From positions 1-45,496 of the IMG/VR virus record IMGVR_UViG_3300046454_000784: a stretch of DNA of 45,496 bases. One strand, given 5' to 3'. The notes under the pieces are model-generated. The model did no database searches, had not been told where the DNA came from, and saw only the letters and a program-made list of their open reading frames with translations. Positions 21,637 to 28,494 of this stretch are shown one piece after another. The stretch comes from a virus. Position numbers and translations under genes: made by a program. Numbering within the stretch: the stretch's first letter is position 1; each line of letters begins with the position of its first letter.

Positions 21637-22071
21637 TTACCCCTTCGCCGGAGTGACGCCGCGACCGGCCTCAAGGATGGGCAGGTTCGCCTCCGTCGGC
21701 ACGTAGATGGTCTGGCCATCGCGCTCTTCCATCATCTTCACCCACTGCCACGTCAGATAGAGCGGGTGGTCCTTGACGTTCTGGCCGATGATTTCGATCT
21801 GCTTGGCGACAGCTTCCGCCTCCACGATGGCGGCCTGCTTGTTCGCCTCGGCCGCCGCTAGACGCCCAGCGGCCTCAGCCACTTGCACCTTGGAATCGTT
21901 CTGCGCCCGGGCGAGATCGGCCTGCCCTTCCTTGTGCGCCTGCCAGACCGAATAGACGGGTCCGAACCAGGCGTTGAACGCCCAGAGCAGCACGATCGCG
22001 AGCACCGCCTGCCACCAATGGGCGCCCACGAAGTGGCCCAGCACGTCGAAGAAATTCGGTTGATTGTCCAT
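21637..22071 (-). CDS. Membrane-anchored coiled-coil protein with SPFH-like C-terminus
   Basis: The 144-residue protein has a transmembrane helix at about residues 20-38 (QAVLAIVLLWAFNAWFGPVY). A long Ala/Glu/Gln coiled coil follows (EGQADLARAQNDSKVQVAEA to about residue 100), then a tail with HPLYLTWQWVKMMEE and TIYVPTEANLPILEAG. The tail resembles the end of SPFH/prohibitin-type proteins (AEAEA coil, then NPxYLxLxxIE, then K-x-I-Y-V/L-P). The SPFH beta domain itself is absent. It heads its own leftward transcript (promoter at 22083-22124). Alternatives are an inner-membrane spanin or a membrane scaffold. Confidence 0.6.
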   Translation of the reverse strand: MDNQPNFFDVLGHFVGAHWWQAVLAIVLLWAFNAWFGPVYSVWQAHKEGQADLARAQNDSKVQVAEAAGRLAAAEANKQAAIVEAEAVAKQIEIIGQNVKDHPLYLTWQWVKMMEERDGQTIYVPTEANLPILEAGRGVTPAKG

Positions 22072-22082
22072 CGTCGTCTCCT

Positions 22083-22124
22083 GTGGTGTTGCGGGAGAAG
22101 ACGCGCGCCCAGCGTCGCTGTCAA
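22083..22124 (-). promoter_or_regulatory. Sigma70-type promoter with ACACCAC initiation element (leftward)
   Basis: Read leftward, TTGACA and a 17-base spacer are followed by TCTTCT, 6 bases and ACACCAC, then AGGAGA and the ATG of the coiled-coil membrane protein gene, with a leader of about 18 bases. The -35 box matches the consensus perfectly; the -10 box is weak. It would transcribe the small-gene cluster and the virion genes independently of the terminase genes. Confidence 0.6.
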
Positions 22125-22136
22125 GACGCGGGCGAC

Positions 22137-22227
22137 CGGCGGGCCTAAAATGGACCCTTTATGGCCCTTTTTTGGATCATTCCTGTTTGCTTTCAGCAGC
22201 CTAACGGCGGGCGGGCGGCGGGCCTAA
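22137..22227. repeat. Direct repeat CGGCGGGCCTAA around the end of the large terminase gene
   Basis: The 12-base word CGGCGGGCCTAA occurs at 22137-22148 and again at 22216-22227. The right copy contains the stop codon of the large terminase gene; the left copy lies in the gap and forms part of the hairpin stem. This may be the trace of a short duplication or recombination at the end of the terminase gene. Confidence 0.5.
22141..22173 (+). terminator. Rho-independent-like hairpin facing rightward
   Basis: GGGCC-TAAA pairs with TTTA-(T)-GGCCC across an 8-base loop, with one bulged base, and is followed by six T. On the + strand this is a textbook intrinsic terminator, yet the genes on both sides run leftward. 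It could stop antisense transcription into the terminase genes. Confidence 0.5.
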
Positions 22228-23765
22228 TACCCGGTGCTCGGATCCCGAGTGGGATCGTCGCCGTAGGCCGAGCGGTCGACGAAGAAGTCATCCATCTCGT
22301 CGCGCGGCTTGCTGACCAGCGCCGGCGCGAAGTGTTCGAGCGCGCGATACTGGATGCAGTCGTGGGGGTGCGTGTACATATTGTCCTGCGGCGTGGCGCT
22401 GTAGCGCTCGGGCCCAGGCACCTGCAGGCGCCGCCGGTGGTAGCCACCCATGAAGCCCTTGCGCGTCACCCGGCAGCGCGGATGCAGGATGAACTGCGGC
22501 TCGCCGTTCACCAGGGTGCGCAGCGGCTTGCGCACGCTCTCCTGGCGCAGCTGCGGGTCCTGGGTCATGGCGCCGCGGATCATGATGTCCTTCGCCTGCA
22601 GGATGTCGAAGCACGTCTTCTTGTCGGTCTGCACGCGGATCTCCCCGGCCGGGTCGCCCACGTCATCGAACGACGCGCGGCCGCGGAACGCGCTGGCGCA
22701 ATGCTCAAGCACCTCGTCGCTGAACTCGTCGGCGCTCATGTTGTCGCTGGTGAGCTCGTCGAACACCAGCCAGCGCCCATCGGGCAGCTTCTGGCTGAAG
22801 ATGCAGGCGGGCGTGAGCCCGAAGTCCCAGGTGCGCTCGATCGTGATGCCCTCGATCGGATCGGCCTTCTGGCAGTGGATCTGGTCGCTGTACTCGGGAT
22901 AGACCAGCTTGCCCTCGACGACGAAGCCGTACTCGCCGTCGACGTAGACCTTGATCCACTCGCGCGCCTTGCCGACGGAGAGGTTGGCGTAGTAGCTGCG
23001 CCCGCCCGGCAGGTTGACCAGGTTCTCGGCGCGGGGGCTGAGGCCGCCCGGCTGCTTGAAGATGCGGGCGAACTTCTCCGGCGGCATATCGCGCGGGATG
23101 TCGCCGCTCTCCTGCAGCTTGCGGAAGCTCTTGAGCCAGTTGCGCTCCTCGAAGTAGCCGTACCACTTCGAGTCCGTGTCGGGCGGGTTGGTGTCCATCC
23201 AGACGCCCGACCAACTGACGCCGCCGTCCTTCACCGCCGGGTAGCGCCCGACGCGCCCCTGCAGCGCCTCGATGACGCTCCATGGCACTTCGCGCGCTTC
23301 GTTCACCCAGCCGCCGGTGAGCTCGAGGGATAGAAGCTTCTTGATGTCGTCGGGGCGGTCCAGGGCCAGGAAGAGGATCTCGATGTCGCAGCCCTCTATC
23401 GCCTTGATCTGGTAGCTGTGCTTGTTCTCGATGTAGCGGCCGAAATGATGCGGCGGCAGCCAGCTGAAGACGGTCCTGATCGTGGTGTCGGCGAGCTCGC
23501 GGTAGGTGTTGCGGATCACCGCCCATCGGCTGTGACGAATGCCGTCGCGCCCGATGCGCTGGCGCCTGGCGCGCGCGGTGATCTCCACCACGCAGGCGGT
23601 CGACTTGCCGGAGCCGAACGGCCCCATAAGCCCGCGCATGGGCGCGTTGGAGCACGCGAACTCCTGGCACGTGGGCACGGGGCTGTAGTCGTAGGGGATG
23701 TCGTTGTAGCGGGCGGGGCTGAGCGGTTCCTGGGGCAGCCAGCCACCGTCGGCGGGGGGCGTCAT
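22224..23765 (-). CDS. terL: Terminase large subunit
   Basis: I choose the ATG overlapping the stop of the HNH gene; the 513-residue product starts MTPPADGGWLPQEPLS. Walker A is GPFGSGKST at residues 48-56. A Walker B-like element is LTGGWVNEAREV, preceded by the usual IEILFLALDRPDDIKKLLSL. The nuclease domain shows WDFGLTPAC, FDDVGDPAG and the C-terminal MYTHPHDCIQYRAL, matching the metal-binding acidic and His residues of phage terminases. It translocates DNA into the procapsid through the portal and cuts it. The small subunit lies about 2 kb upstream in the same transcript. Confidence 0.92.
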   Translation of the reverse strand: MTPPADGGWLPQEPLSPARYNDIPYDYSPVPTCQEFACSNAPMRGLMGPFGSGKSTACVVEITARARRQRIGRDGIRHSRWAVIRNTYRELADTTIRTVFSWLPPHHFGRYIENKHSYQIKAIEGCDIEILFLALDRPDDIKKLLSLELTGGWVNEAREVPWSVIEALQGRVGRYPAVKDGGVSWSGVWMDTNPPDTDSKWYGYFEERNWLKSFRKLQESGDIPRDMPPEKFARIFKQPGGLSPRAENLVNLPGGRSYYANLSVGKAREWIKVYVDGEYGFVVEGKLVYPEYSDQIHCQKADPIEGITIERTWDFGLTPACIFSQKLPDGRWLVFDELTSDNMSADEFSDEVLEHCASAFRGRASFDDVGDPAGEIRVQTDKKTCFDILQAKDIMIRGAMTQDPQLRQESVRKPLRTLVNGEPQFILHPRCRVTRKGFMGGYHRRRLQVPGPERYSATPQDNMYTHPHDCIQYRALEHFAPALVSKPRDEMDDFFVDRSAYGDDPTRDPSTGY

Positions 23766-24190
23766 GCGACGCGACGCTCGGCGCGGATGCGCGCGACGCG
23801 CATGGCGTGCACCATCTGGCGGTTGAGCGGGGCGGCGTACATGGCGGCCAGGTAGATCACCTCGCACGGCCTGGGCCAGCGGTCGCCCTTGGCTTGGTTG
23901 CAGCCGTCGTGCGCTAGCAGGATGTTCGCGTCGCCCTTCCCGCCGGCCGATCGGGGAAAGACGTGGTCGCGCGTGCGCAGGCGCTGCGTGGTCTTGGAAG
24001 GCCGCGCGAACCACTCGAGGCCGCAGAGATAGCAGCGGCCGCGCTGGCGGGTGCTGATAGCGGGCGCCTGGCGTAGCATCTCGAGCCCGCGAGTGACGAC
24101 GGCCCACGACGCCAGGGCGCGGCCGCGCTCGATAGCGGCGATGACGGCAAGGCGATTGTTTCGCCGCCGGGTTCGATCGGCCCCGCTCAC
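23762..24190 (-). CDS. HNH endonuclease next to the large terminase
   Basis: I choose the GTG overlapping the upstream stop, giving 142 residues. The core shows the HNH zinc-finger form: CYLCGLEWF, then RTRDHVFPRSAGGKGDANIL, then LAHDGCNQAKGDRWP. HNH proteins encoded directly beside terminase genes in HK97-like phages act with the terminase in DNA end cutting. The adjacency and ATGA coupling here favour that role over a free-standing homing nuclease, but this is inference. Confidence 0.8.
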   Translation of the reverse strand: MSGADRTRRRNNRLAVIAAIERGRALASWAVVTRGLEMLRQAPAISTRQRGRCYLCGLEWFARPSKTTQRLRTRDHVFPRSAGGKGDANILLAHDGCNQAKGDRWPRPCEVIYLAAMYAAPLNRQMVHAMRVARIRAERRVA

Positions 24191-24471
24191 GGCGTCACGT
24201 CCTTCCCGCTCACGCCCGACCAGACCTGCCAACCCTCCGCCGGCCACGGCCACACGCGGATGACGCCCTCGACGTAGTCGTAGGTGCTGGGAACGCCGCG
24301 CGCGGTCTCAGGATCGCAGGCGTGCAGCTGGCGGTCCATCGTCTCATGATCGACGAGCATCAGGTCGTACTGCGCGCCCTCGGGCTGGTCGACGTGGCTG
24401 GCATAGTGGCGGCCGCTCTGCGCCTGGGCCAGCGTGGCGTAGGCTGGGCGACGGTTCGGCGCGCGGCGCAT
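24187..24471 (-). CDS. Small protein of unknown function
   Basis: The chosen ATG overlaps the upstream stop, giving 94 residues. It starts MRRAPNRRPAYATLAQAQSG, has a DxMLVDHETMDRQLHACDPE segment and ends with Trp-rich VIRVWPWPAEGWQVWSG. No domain is recognised. Coupling to the HNH and terminase genes suggests co-expression with packaging proteins. Confidence 0.5.
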   Translation of the reverse strand: MRRAPNRRPAYATLAQAQSGRHYASHVDQPEGAQYDLMLVDHETMDRQLHACDPETARGVPSTYDYVEGVIRVWPWPAEGWQVWSGVSGKDVTP

Positions 24472-24728
24472 CAGCTCGCCAGCACCAGCTTGCCCCGGTG
24501 CAGAGCGCACCCCGCTTCACTACGCGGCAGCCTGGCCCGCATCATCAGAATGGACGGCCCATTCGGCGTCATCCCGAAGATTGCTGGGGTGGGCGGAACT
24601 CCATGACAGGTCACCAGGCTCAGGTCCTCGGGGATCGCCACGCCGAACAGGCAGTTGCCGCACACCTCGGCGCGGATCAGGCCCGGGCTGGGCTTGTGGT
24701 GCAGCGGGGGTTTGACCTCTTCGCTCAT
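24471..24728 (-). CDS. Small Cys-containing protein
   Basis: The 85-residue product begins MSEEVKPPLHHKPSPGLIRA and contains CGNCLFGVAI, then TCHGVPPTP, then GCALHRGK. The four Cys and nearby His could hold one metal ion (zinc ribbon or ferredoxin-like layout), with the CxxC at residues about 23-26. Similar CxxC proteins with a CHGxPP motif are encoded in other phages. Function is unknown. Both ends overlap neighbours by ATGA. Confidence 0.6.
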   Translation of the reverse strand: MSEEVKPPLHHKPSPGLIRAEVCGNCLFGVAIPEDLSLVTCHGVPPTPAIFGMTPNGPSILMMRARLPRSEAGCALHRGKLVLAS

Positions 24729-25030
24729 GATTTCTCCTCGAAGTGCCGCGGCGGCCATGCGTGGTTGAGCAGGTCCGCCGCCCACTCTTCTCGCGTTTGA
24801 GGGCGCATTAGGTCCGCTGGCGGTCCCTCGTCGTTCCACCTGTCGAACCAGCCCGGCGCCTTCCACGCGCTCCTCACCGGCCGCACCGCATCCTGCACGA
24901 TTCGCTCGATCGCCAGCAGGGTGCACACGACGCCCAGGAACACCAGGATGCCCACGGCCAGGTGGTCGAGCACGTCGCCGCGGCCGCCGGCTATGGCGAG
25001 GGCGTAGAAGAGGGCGGCGAGGAACTTCAC
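24725..25030 (-). CDS. Small membrane protein
   Basis: The 101-residue product starts with GTG overlapping the upstream stop. The first residues (KFLAALFYALAIAGG) and a second segment (HLAVGILVFLGVVCTLLAIE) are hydrophobic enough for two membrane passes. A soluble tail with several Trp follows (WKAPGWFDRWNDEGPP, then EEWAADLLNHAWPPRHF). The location near the terminase does not suggest a function; a holin-like role cannot be excluded. Confidence 0.5.
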   Translation of the reverse strand: MKFLAALFYALAIAGGRGDVLDHLAVGILVFLGVVCTLLAIERIVQDAVRPVRSAWKAPGWFDRWNDEGPPADLMRPQTREEWAADLLNHAWPPRHFEEKS

Positions 25031-25239
25031 TCCGCCTTCACCACTTTGAACCCCGCCTCGCGCAGCGCGATGAACACGCAGGCGGTGGTGTCGCGAGGGC
25101 TCGGGATGCCGCGCCCTTCCCACTGCGACCCCATGGCGAGCTCCACCGCTTTCCAGGCGCGCGGGTCCTCGTTGTACTCGGCGGCGTCGCGCACCGGCGC
25201 CCAGGTGTTCTCGTGGTTGAAGTGGGGACGCTTGGTCAC
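25027..25239 (-). CDS. Small protein of unknown function
   Basis: The 70-residue product starts at a GTG overlapping the upstream stop (KRPHFNHENTWAPVRDAAEY). It is helical with a basic start and an ending of CVFIALREAGFKVVKAE. No domain is recognised. GTGA junctions at both ends support it as a real gene. Confidence 0.5.
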   Translation of the reverse strand: MTKRPHFNHENTWAPVRDAAEYNEDPRAWKAVELAMGSQWEGRGIPSPRDTTACVFIALREAGFKVVKAE

Positions 25240-25511
25240 GCTGCTTCCTCCTGCGGACAGCTGGACGCCAGGCCGGCGATCGCCTGGCCGAGAGCGATCT
25301 TGGCGTGGTGACGCGCCAGTGCGCGGCCGGCGATGCCGAAGTCCACGCCGACGCTGAATGTGATCGACGCCTCGAGCACGCCATCCTTCTCGGAGAACGT
25401 GACGGGCAGGTTCATGAGGCCGCGCTCGACCGCGCGCAGGTAGGCGATCTCTGCGTCGAGCAGCGCGTGCGTCTGGCTCGGGGTGAGCTTGTCCACCTTG
25501 CGATACGTCAT
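25236..25511 (-). CDS. Small protein of unknown function
   Basis: The 91-residue product (MTYRKVDKLTPSQTHALLDA) has an N-terminal helix, a beta-hairpin (DGVLEASITFSVGVDFG) and a C-terminal helix. It overlaps the end of the small terminase gene by ATGA. Such position-conserved small proteins often assist packaging, but I recognise no family. Confidence 0.5.
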   Translation of the reverse strand: MTYRKVDKLTPSQTHALLDAEIAYLRAVERGLMNLPVTFSEKDGVLEASITFSVGVDFGIAGRALARHHAKIALGQAIAGLASSCPQEEAA

Positions 25512-26170
25512 GCCGCTTCCTCCTCATCCGGGTAGGGCTCCGGCGTCGGTCCGCCGGCGCCGTAGATGGTGATGAACCGGACTGGCACGACCACGTCGCC
25601 GCCGTCCTTGAGCATGCCCCTGATCTTGGCGAGCTCGGTCAGGGCCTCGCGCTTGGGGGCCAGGCGCAACTCGGTGGTGACGTCCTCTTCCCGATCCTCG
25701 CCGCGGTAGCGCACGGTGCGCTTGGTCTTCACGGACTGGATGGCGGCGAAGTGGTCGCGGGTGCTCTCGGAGAAGTCGATCAGGAACTGGCCGTCGTCGT
25801 CCACGGCGCCGTAGTCGGCCATGTTCGACATGCCGAGGAGGGCGAGCTCGTGCAGGATCTGCGGGGCCTCCGCGGCGTAGCGGTCGAGCACTGGCTGCAG
25901 CACGCGCTGTTGATGGGCGGCGAGCGCGGCGCGGATGTCATCTCTCTTCAACAGTCGGTGAGCCTGGGCGTGCGCGCTCCTGGGGCTGTAGCCGGCACGG
26001 ATCGCTGCCTGCGTGGCGTTGCGGTCTACGAGGTACTCGATGACGAAGCGTTCGCGCATCTGCGCCTGGGCAAGAGCGCCATTGGCGGGGCCCTTGCGTG
26101 CGCCCTTCTCCCGCGCAGGGAGCGGCTGAACCTTGGGACGTCGTGACTTCTTCATGCCTGGGCGCGCCAT
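25508..26170 (-). CDS. terS: Terminase small subunit (Terminase_2-like)
   Basis: The 220-residue product carries the Terminase_2 DNA-binding segment at about residues 38-85: RFVIEYLVDRNATQAAIRAG, then YSPRSAHAQAHRLLKRDDIR. This helix-turn-helix pattern (NATQAAIRAGYS) is diagnostic. A helical middle (LHELALLGMSNMADYGAVDD) and a beta C-terminus (FITIYGAGGPTPEPYPDEEE) follow, the latter probably contacting the large subunit. Start choice is uncertain between two in-frame ATG codons 15 bases apart; I take the first. It recognises the packaging site for the large terminase. Confidence 0.88.
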   Translation of the reverse strand: MARPGMKKSRRPKVQPLPAREKGARKGPANGALAQAQMRERFVIEYLVDRNATQAAIRAGYSPRSAHAQAHRLLKRDDIRAALAAHQQRVLQPVLDRYAAEAPQILHELALLGMSNMADYGAVDDDGQFLIDFSESTRDHFAAIQSVKTKRTVRYRGEDREEDVTTELRLAPKREALTELAKIRGMLKDGGDVVVPVRFITIYGAGGPTPEPYPDEEEAA

Positions 26171-26214
26171 TCCTGGGTGCGTGGCGCAGTGGTAGCGAGG
26201 TTCGCGTGGTCGCG

Positions 26215-26394
26215 CTAGTCGAGTCGCTTCACGCGGTACTCGGCGACGGGCGCGCTCATCCACTGGCCGTTGGGGAGCGGGCCCGCCACGAACATCGTGG
26301 CTTCCTCCCAGGTCTCGACGGGATCGCCGTCATCGTCGAACAGGTTGGTGACGGGGATCGCCTCGCCGTCGAGGAGGAGCGTGATGCCGGTCAT
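26215..26394 (-). CDS. Small protein of unknown function
   Basis: This short 59-residue frame starts MTGITLLLDGEAIPVTNLFD and ends APVAEYRVKRLD. It is acidic and beta-rich, with a WEEATMFVAGPLPNGQWM segment. It starts 3 bases from the end of the upstream gene, which supports it. No family is recognised. A 44-base gap separates it from the small terminase gene; nothing more is visible there. Confidence 0.5.
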   Translation of the reverse strand: MTGITLLLDGEAIPVTNLFDDDGDPVETWEEATMFVAGPLPNGQWMSAPVAEYRVKRLD

Positions 26395-26397
26395 GGC

Positions 26398-26829
26398 TTA
26401 GTCGGTGCGCGCGGCTGTTTCCGCTACGATCTGGTCAAGGGCGCGCTGGCCACGCTCGGTGCGCGCCAGGTGCGCCGCCTGGACGTCCGCCAGCATCTTG
26501 TGCGCGTCGTCGGTGAGGGGCCGGCCGCGGGCGGGGCGCTTGCTGTGGCGATCGACGCGGGCGAAGTCGACGAGGCGCATCTGATGCAGCCGCACGAGCT
26601 CCATGATCTGCCAGGCGCTATGGCGCAGGGCTTCAGTCAGCTGCGCCATCTCGCCGGCCGAGCCGGAGCGGATGGGCAGGCCGTATTCGAGCTCGAGGGG
26701 TCCGTTGGGGGTCTGCACGGTCATGGCCCAGCGCAGCGCTAGGCCGGTGTTGTTGAGGTGTGGGTGGATCGTGAACCACTTGGGCGGCGGCAGCACCTGG
26801 GCGGCGATGTCGGCGGGGAGGTCGCGCAC
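26398..26829 (-). CDS. Protein of unknown function, upstream of small terminase
   Basis: The 143-residue product starts with GTG overlapping the last base region of the upstream gene. The N-terminal half looks beta-rich (PKWFTIHPHLNNTGLALRWA) and the C-terminal half is helical and basic (RVDRHSKRPARGRPLTDDAH, then QRALDQIVAETAARTD). A central segment (AGEMAQLTEALRHSAWQIME) is amphipathic. No catalytic motif is seen and no family is recognised. Confidence 0.5.
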   Translation of the reverse strand: MRDLPADIAAQVLPPPKWFTIHPHLNNTGLALRWAMTVQTPNGPLELEYGLPIRSGSAGEMAQLTEALRHSAWQIMELVRLHQMRLVDFARVDRHSKRPARGRPLTDDAHKMLADVQAAHLARTERGQRALDQIVAETAARTD

Positions 26830-27032
26830 TACTTCTTGCCGAGTTTGCGCCGGGCGCGGGCCTTGATCTTCGCGGCGGTCGCGGCCGAGATGTTCCCGGC
26901 GCGCTCTGAGCGCGTAGCGCCGGAGATGGCCAGGCGCGCGTGGGTCTTGTCGTTGACGGGGAAGGACTTGCCGGGGCCGGCGAACTCGCTCTTCGGCATG
27001 GATTTGCGCTTCTTGGTGCTGAGCTTGGCCAT
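26829..27032 (-). CDS. Small basic protein with 'FAxPGK-PVND' motif
   Basis: I choose the ATG overlapping the upstream stop, giving 67 residues. The centre, SEFAGPGKSFPVNDKTHARL, matches a motif common in phage and plasmid proteins (P-K-S-x-F-A-x-P-x-x-x-x-Y/F-P-V/I-N/D-D-x-x-H-A-R). In those proteins it lies N-terminal to a helical basic region, as here (SAATAAKIKARARRKLGKK). The function of that motif is unknown to me. Confidence 0.6.
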   Translation of the reverse strand: MAKLSTKKRKSMPKSEFAGPGKSFPVNDKTHARLAISGATRSERAGNISAATAAKIKARARRKLGKK

Positions 27033-27307
27033 CAGGTCCATCCTCCGCGGTCGATCATGTCGGCAGCGCCCGGGTCGTGAAGAATGCGCTCGCGAACCCT
27101 GCGGCCAGCCGCGTCTCGGCCAGTGATCACATAACCCAGGGCGTAGGCGGTGTGGGGGTAGCGGCCGCGGATCGCGATGTCGGTGAGCGCCGCCTCGAGG
27201 TTCGCTTCATTCAGGTCAGCGACCGTGGCTTTCGCCGTGCGCGGGAGCATCGGCGCGGCCGCGACCGCCCCCAGGAGCCCGAACAGCGCGCGGCGCGAGA
27301 CGCCCAT
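27032..27307 (-). CDS. Small exported protein with Tat-type signal peptide
   Basis: The 91-residue product begins MGVSRRALFGLLGAVAAAPM. SRRALFGLL fits the twin-arginine consensus (S/T-R-R-x-F-L-K, here with A-L-F), followed by a hydrophobic region and an AxA site (RTAKA). The mature part is short and basic (GYVITGRDAAGRRVRERILH). Tat substrates are rare among phage proteins. It could instead be a membrane-anchored protein with an Arg-rich start. It overlaps the next gene by ATGA. Confidence 0.6.
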   Translation of the reverse strand: MGVSRRALFGLLGAVAAAPMLPRTAKATVADLNEANLEAALTDIAIRGRYPHTAYALGYVITGRDAAGRRVRERILHDPGAADMIDRGGWT

Positions 27308-27310
27308 GGC

Positions 27311-27565
27311 CTAGTAGCCGCCGCCCCGGGTGAAGTGATCCTTGCCCGCGTCGCCGTGGTCGGGCGCCGCTTGGCGGCCGCCGACGTTCTGGCCGGCGCC
27401 GCGAGCGCCGTCGTTCATCTCGGCGAAGGACTGCACGCCCTTCTGCGTCTGATTGCCTCCGGTGAAGGCGCTCTTCACGCCGAAGTTGCCGCCCTTGTCC
27501 GCGCCAGCCATGACCTTGTGCGCGTTCATTTCCGAGCCGCCGACGCTGCCCTGCCCGTAACCCAT
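27311..27565 (-). CDS. Gly-rich small protein, first gene of the leftward block
   Basis: I choose the ATG preceded by GGGAGA at 7 bases, giving 84 residues (MGYGQGSVGGSEMNAHKVMA). It is Gly/Gln/Asn-rich, low in hydrophobic residues and likely disordered, with a repeated-looking GAxKGGNFG / GAGKxHFTRGGG style. It starts at the divergent region shared with the rightward accessory operon and has a 3-base gap to the Tat-type gene. No family is recognised. Confidence 0.5.
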   Translation of the reverse strand: MGYGQGSVGGSEMNAHKVMAGADKGGNFGVKSAFTGGNQTQKGVQSFAEMNDGARGAGQNVGGRQAAPDHGDAGKDHFTRGGGY

Positions 27566-27625
27566 GATCGTTCTCCCGCTGATGCACAGCCGTGCCGACG
27601 ACTCGCGTACCACGATTTCGGCCTG

Positions 27626-27667
27626 TGGACTATTCGTCGCGCGGGCGGTAGCGTCGCCGCACACCAC
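27626..27667 (+). promoter_or_regulatory. Sigma70-type promoter with ACACCAC initiation element (accessory operon)
   Basis: TGGACT, a 17-base spacer, TAGCGT and 6 bases are followed by ACACCAC, then AAGGAGA and the ATG of the first accessory gene (leader about 20 bases). The -35 box is a poorer match than in the other copies. It drives the rightward operon that ends at the hairpin near 32.64 kb. Confidence 0.55.
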
Positions 27668-27680
27668 CAAGGAGACGACA

Positions 27681-27905
27681 ATGCCCAACACCGATCTATC
27701 CCCGCTCGAGGATCAGGCGCTGCAGCAGCGCGGCATGCTCGCCGATCTCGCGCGGCGCATGGCGGACCAGGCCATCGCGATCGCAGAACTGGCGAAGCTG
27801 TTGGCCGAGCGCGGCGACGAGCCGGGCGCGCGCCGGGAACTCGGGCGCAGCCTGGGCTACAGCGACTGCGCCAAGCAGGTGCTGCTGATCGCGAAGAGCG
27901 TCTGA
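27681..27905 (+). CDS. Small helical protein, first gene of the rightward accessory operon
   Basis: The 74-residue protein (MPNTDLSPLEDQALQQRGML) is helical and charged throughout, with a likely coiled coil (ALQQRGMLADLARRMADQAI). It has no membrane segment. AAGGAG is 7 bases before the ATG, and the stop overlaps the next start (TGATG). No family is recognised. Confidence 0.55.
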   Translation: MPNTDLSPLEDQALQQRGMLADLARRMADQAIAIAELAKLLAERGDEPGARRELGRSLGYSDCAKQVLLIAKSV

Positions 27906-28261
27906 TGGGCCAGATCATTCCCGCCGAGATGCTCGAGCGCATGCGCCCCATGGTCGAAGCGCTGGCCCAGGTGGCGCTGGCCGAGGCGCGGCCGATGACC
28001 CTGATCGCCGACGGCGCCGACGAGGAAGCGACCGCCGCCGCCATCTCGGTCAACGCCGTCAACCTCGCCATTACCGCGCTGGTGCAAGTCATCCCGCTGT
28101 CGGACCTGGGCATGGCGGTGGCGCTGGCCAGCGTCTACGGCACGTTGCTGGGCTGCGCCGACGAGCACCGGGGCAAGCTGCACGAAGCGTTCCAGGCGCA
28201 GACCAACGCCACGATGGCCGAGATCCGCGCGGCGCGGATGATCCCGATGGGGAACGCCTGA
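27905..28261 (+). CDS. Small helical protein of unknown function
   Basis: The 118-residue protein (MGQIIPAEMLERMRPMVEAL) is strongly helical, with hydrophobic helices (AAAISVNAVNLAITALVQVI, then LGMAVALASVYGTLLGCADE) that are more likely a helical bundle than membrane segments because polar residues interrupt them. It is coupled to both neighbours by TGATG. No family is recognised. Confidence 0.55.
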   Translation: MGQIIPAEMLERMRPMVEALAQVALAEARPMTLIADGADEEATAAAISVNAVNLAITALVQVIPLSDLGMAVALASVYGTLLGCADEHRGKLHEAFQAQTNATMAEIRAARMIPMGNA

Positions 28262-28494
28262 TGGGCGCGCCGGGCTCTGCGCGGCCACTCTCTCCTGACG
28301 AGCTCGAGCTACTGCAGGCCGTCAGCGCCAGGCCGTTCCCGGGGCCGCTGCGCCGCTCGGCCGAGAAGGACCGGCTGCGCAAGCTGGGGCTGATCGAGGC
28401 GGACCGGCGCGACTTCCGCGAGGGCCAGGACTTCTCGTGGATCGTCACTGAGGCCGGTCGCAGGCGTCTCGAGGCCCATCGCGCCGCGGCTTGA
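28261..28494 (+). CDS. Small winged-helix-like protein
   Basis: The 77-residue protein has LSPDELELLQAVSARPFPGP, then EKDRLRKLGLIEADRRDF, then WIVTEAGRRRLEAH. The order (helix, helix ending L-x-x-L-G-L-I, beta-wing, T-x-x-G-x-x-x-L) is that of small winged-helix domains of MarR/ArsR style. It could bind DNA as an early regulator. Its TGA stop forms part of the -35 box of the next promoter. Confidence 0.6.
   Translation: MGAPGSARPLSPDELELLQAVSARPFPGPLRRSAEKDRLRKLGLIEADRRDFREGQDFSWIVTEAGRRRLEAHRAAA

Noticed and set aside
22224-24107. Large terminase start extended about 114 codons upstream
   Set aside because: The extension is Arg/Pro/Ala/His-rich and runs through the HNH gene, which has its own clear motifs; the internal ATG overlaps the HNH stop.
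26174-26220. tRNA-like stretch (GTGGCGCAGTGGTAGCG resembles a D-arm)
   Set aside because: No matching acceptor stem, anticodon arm or GTTCRA T-loop at the right spacing; it lies across the end of a small gene.
27566-27660. Leftward promoter mirroring the one for the accessory operon
   Set aside because: TAGTCC-N17-TACGCG can be drawn at the right spacing, but both boxes are poor and no ACACC follows; not strong enough to report as a feature.
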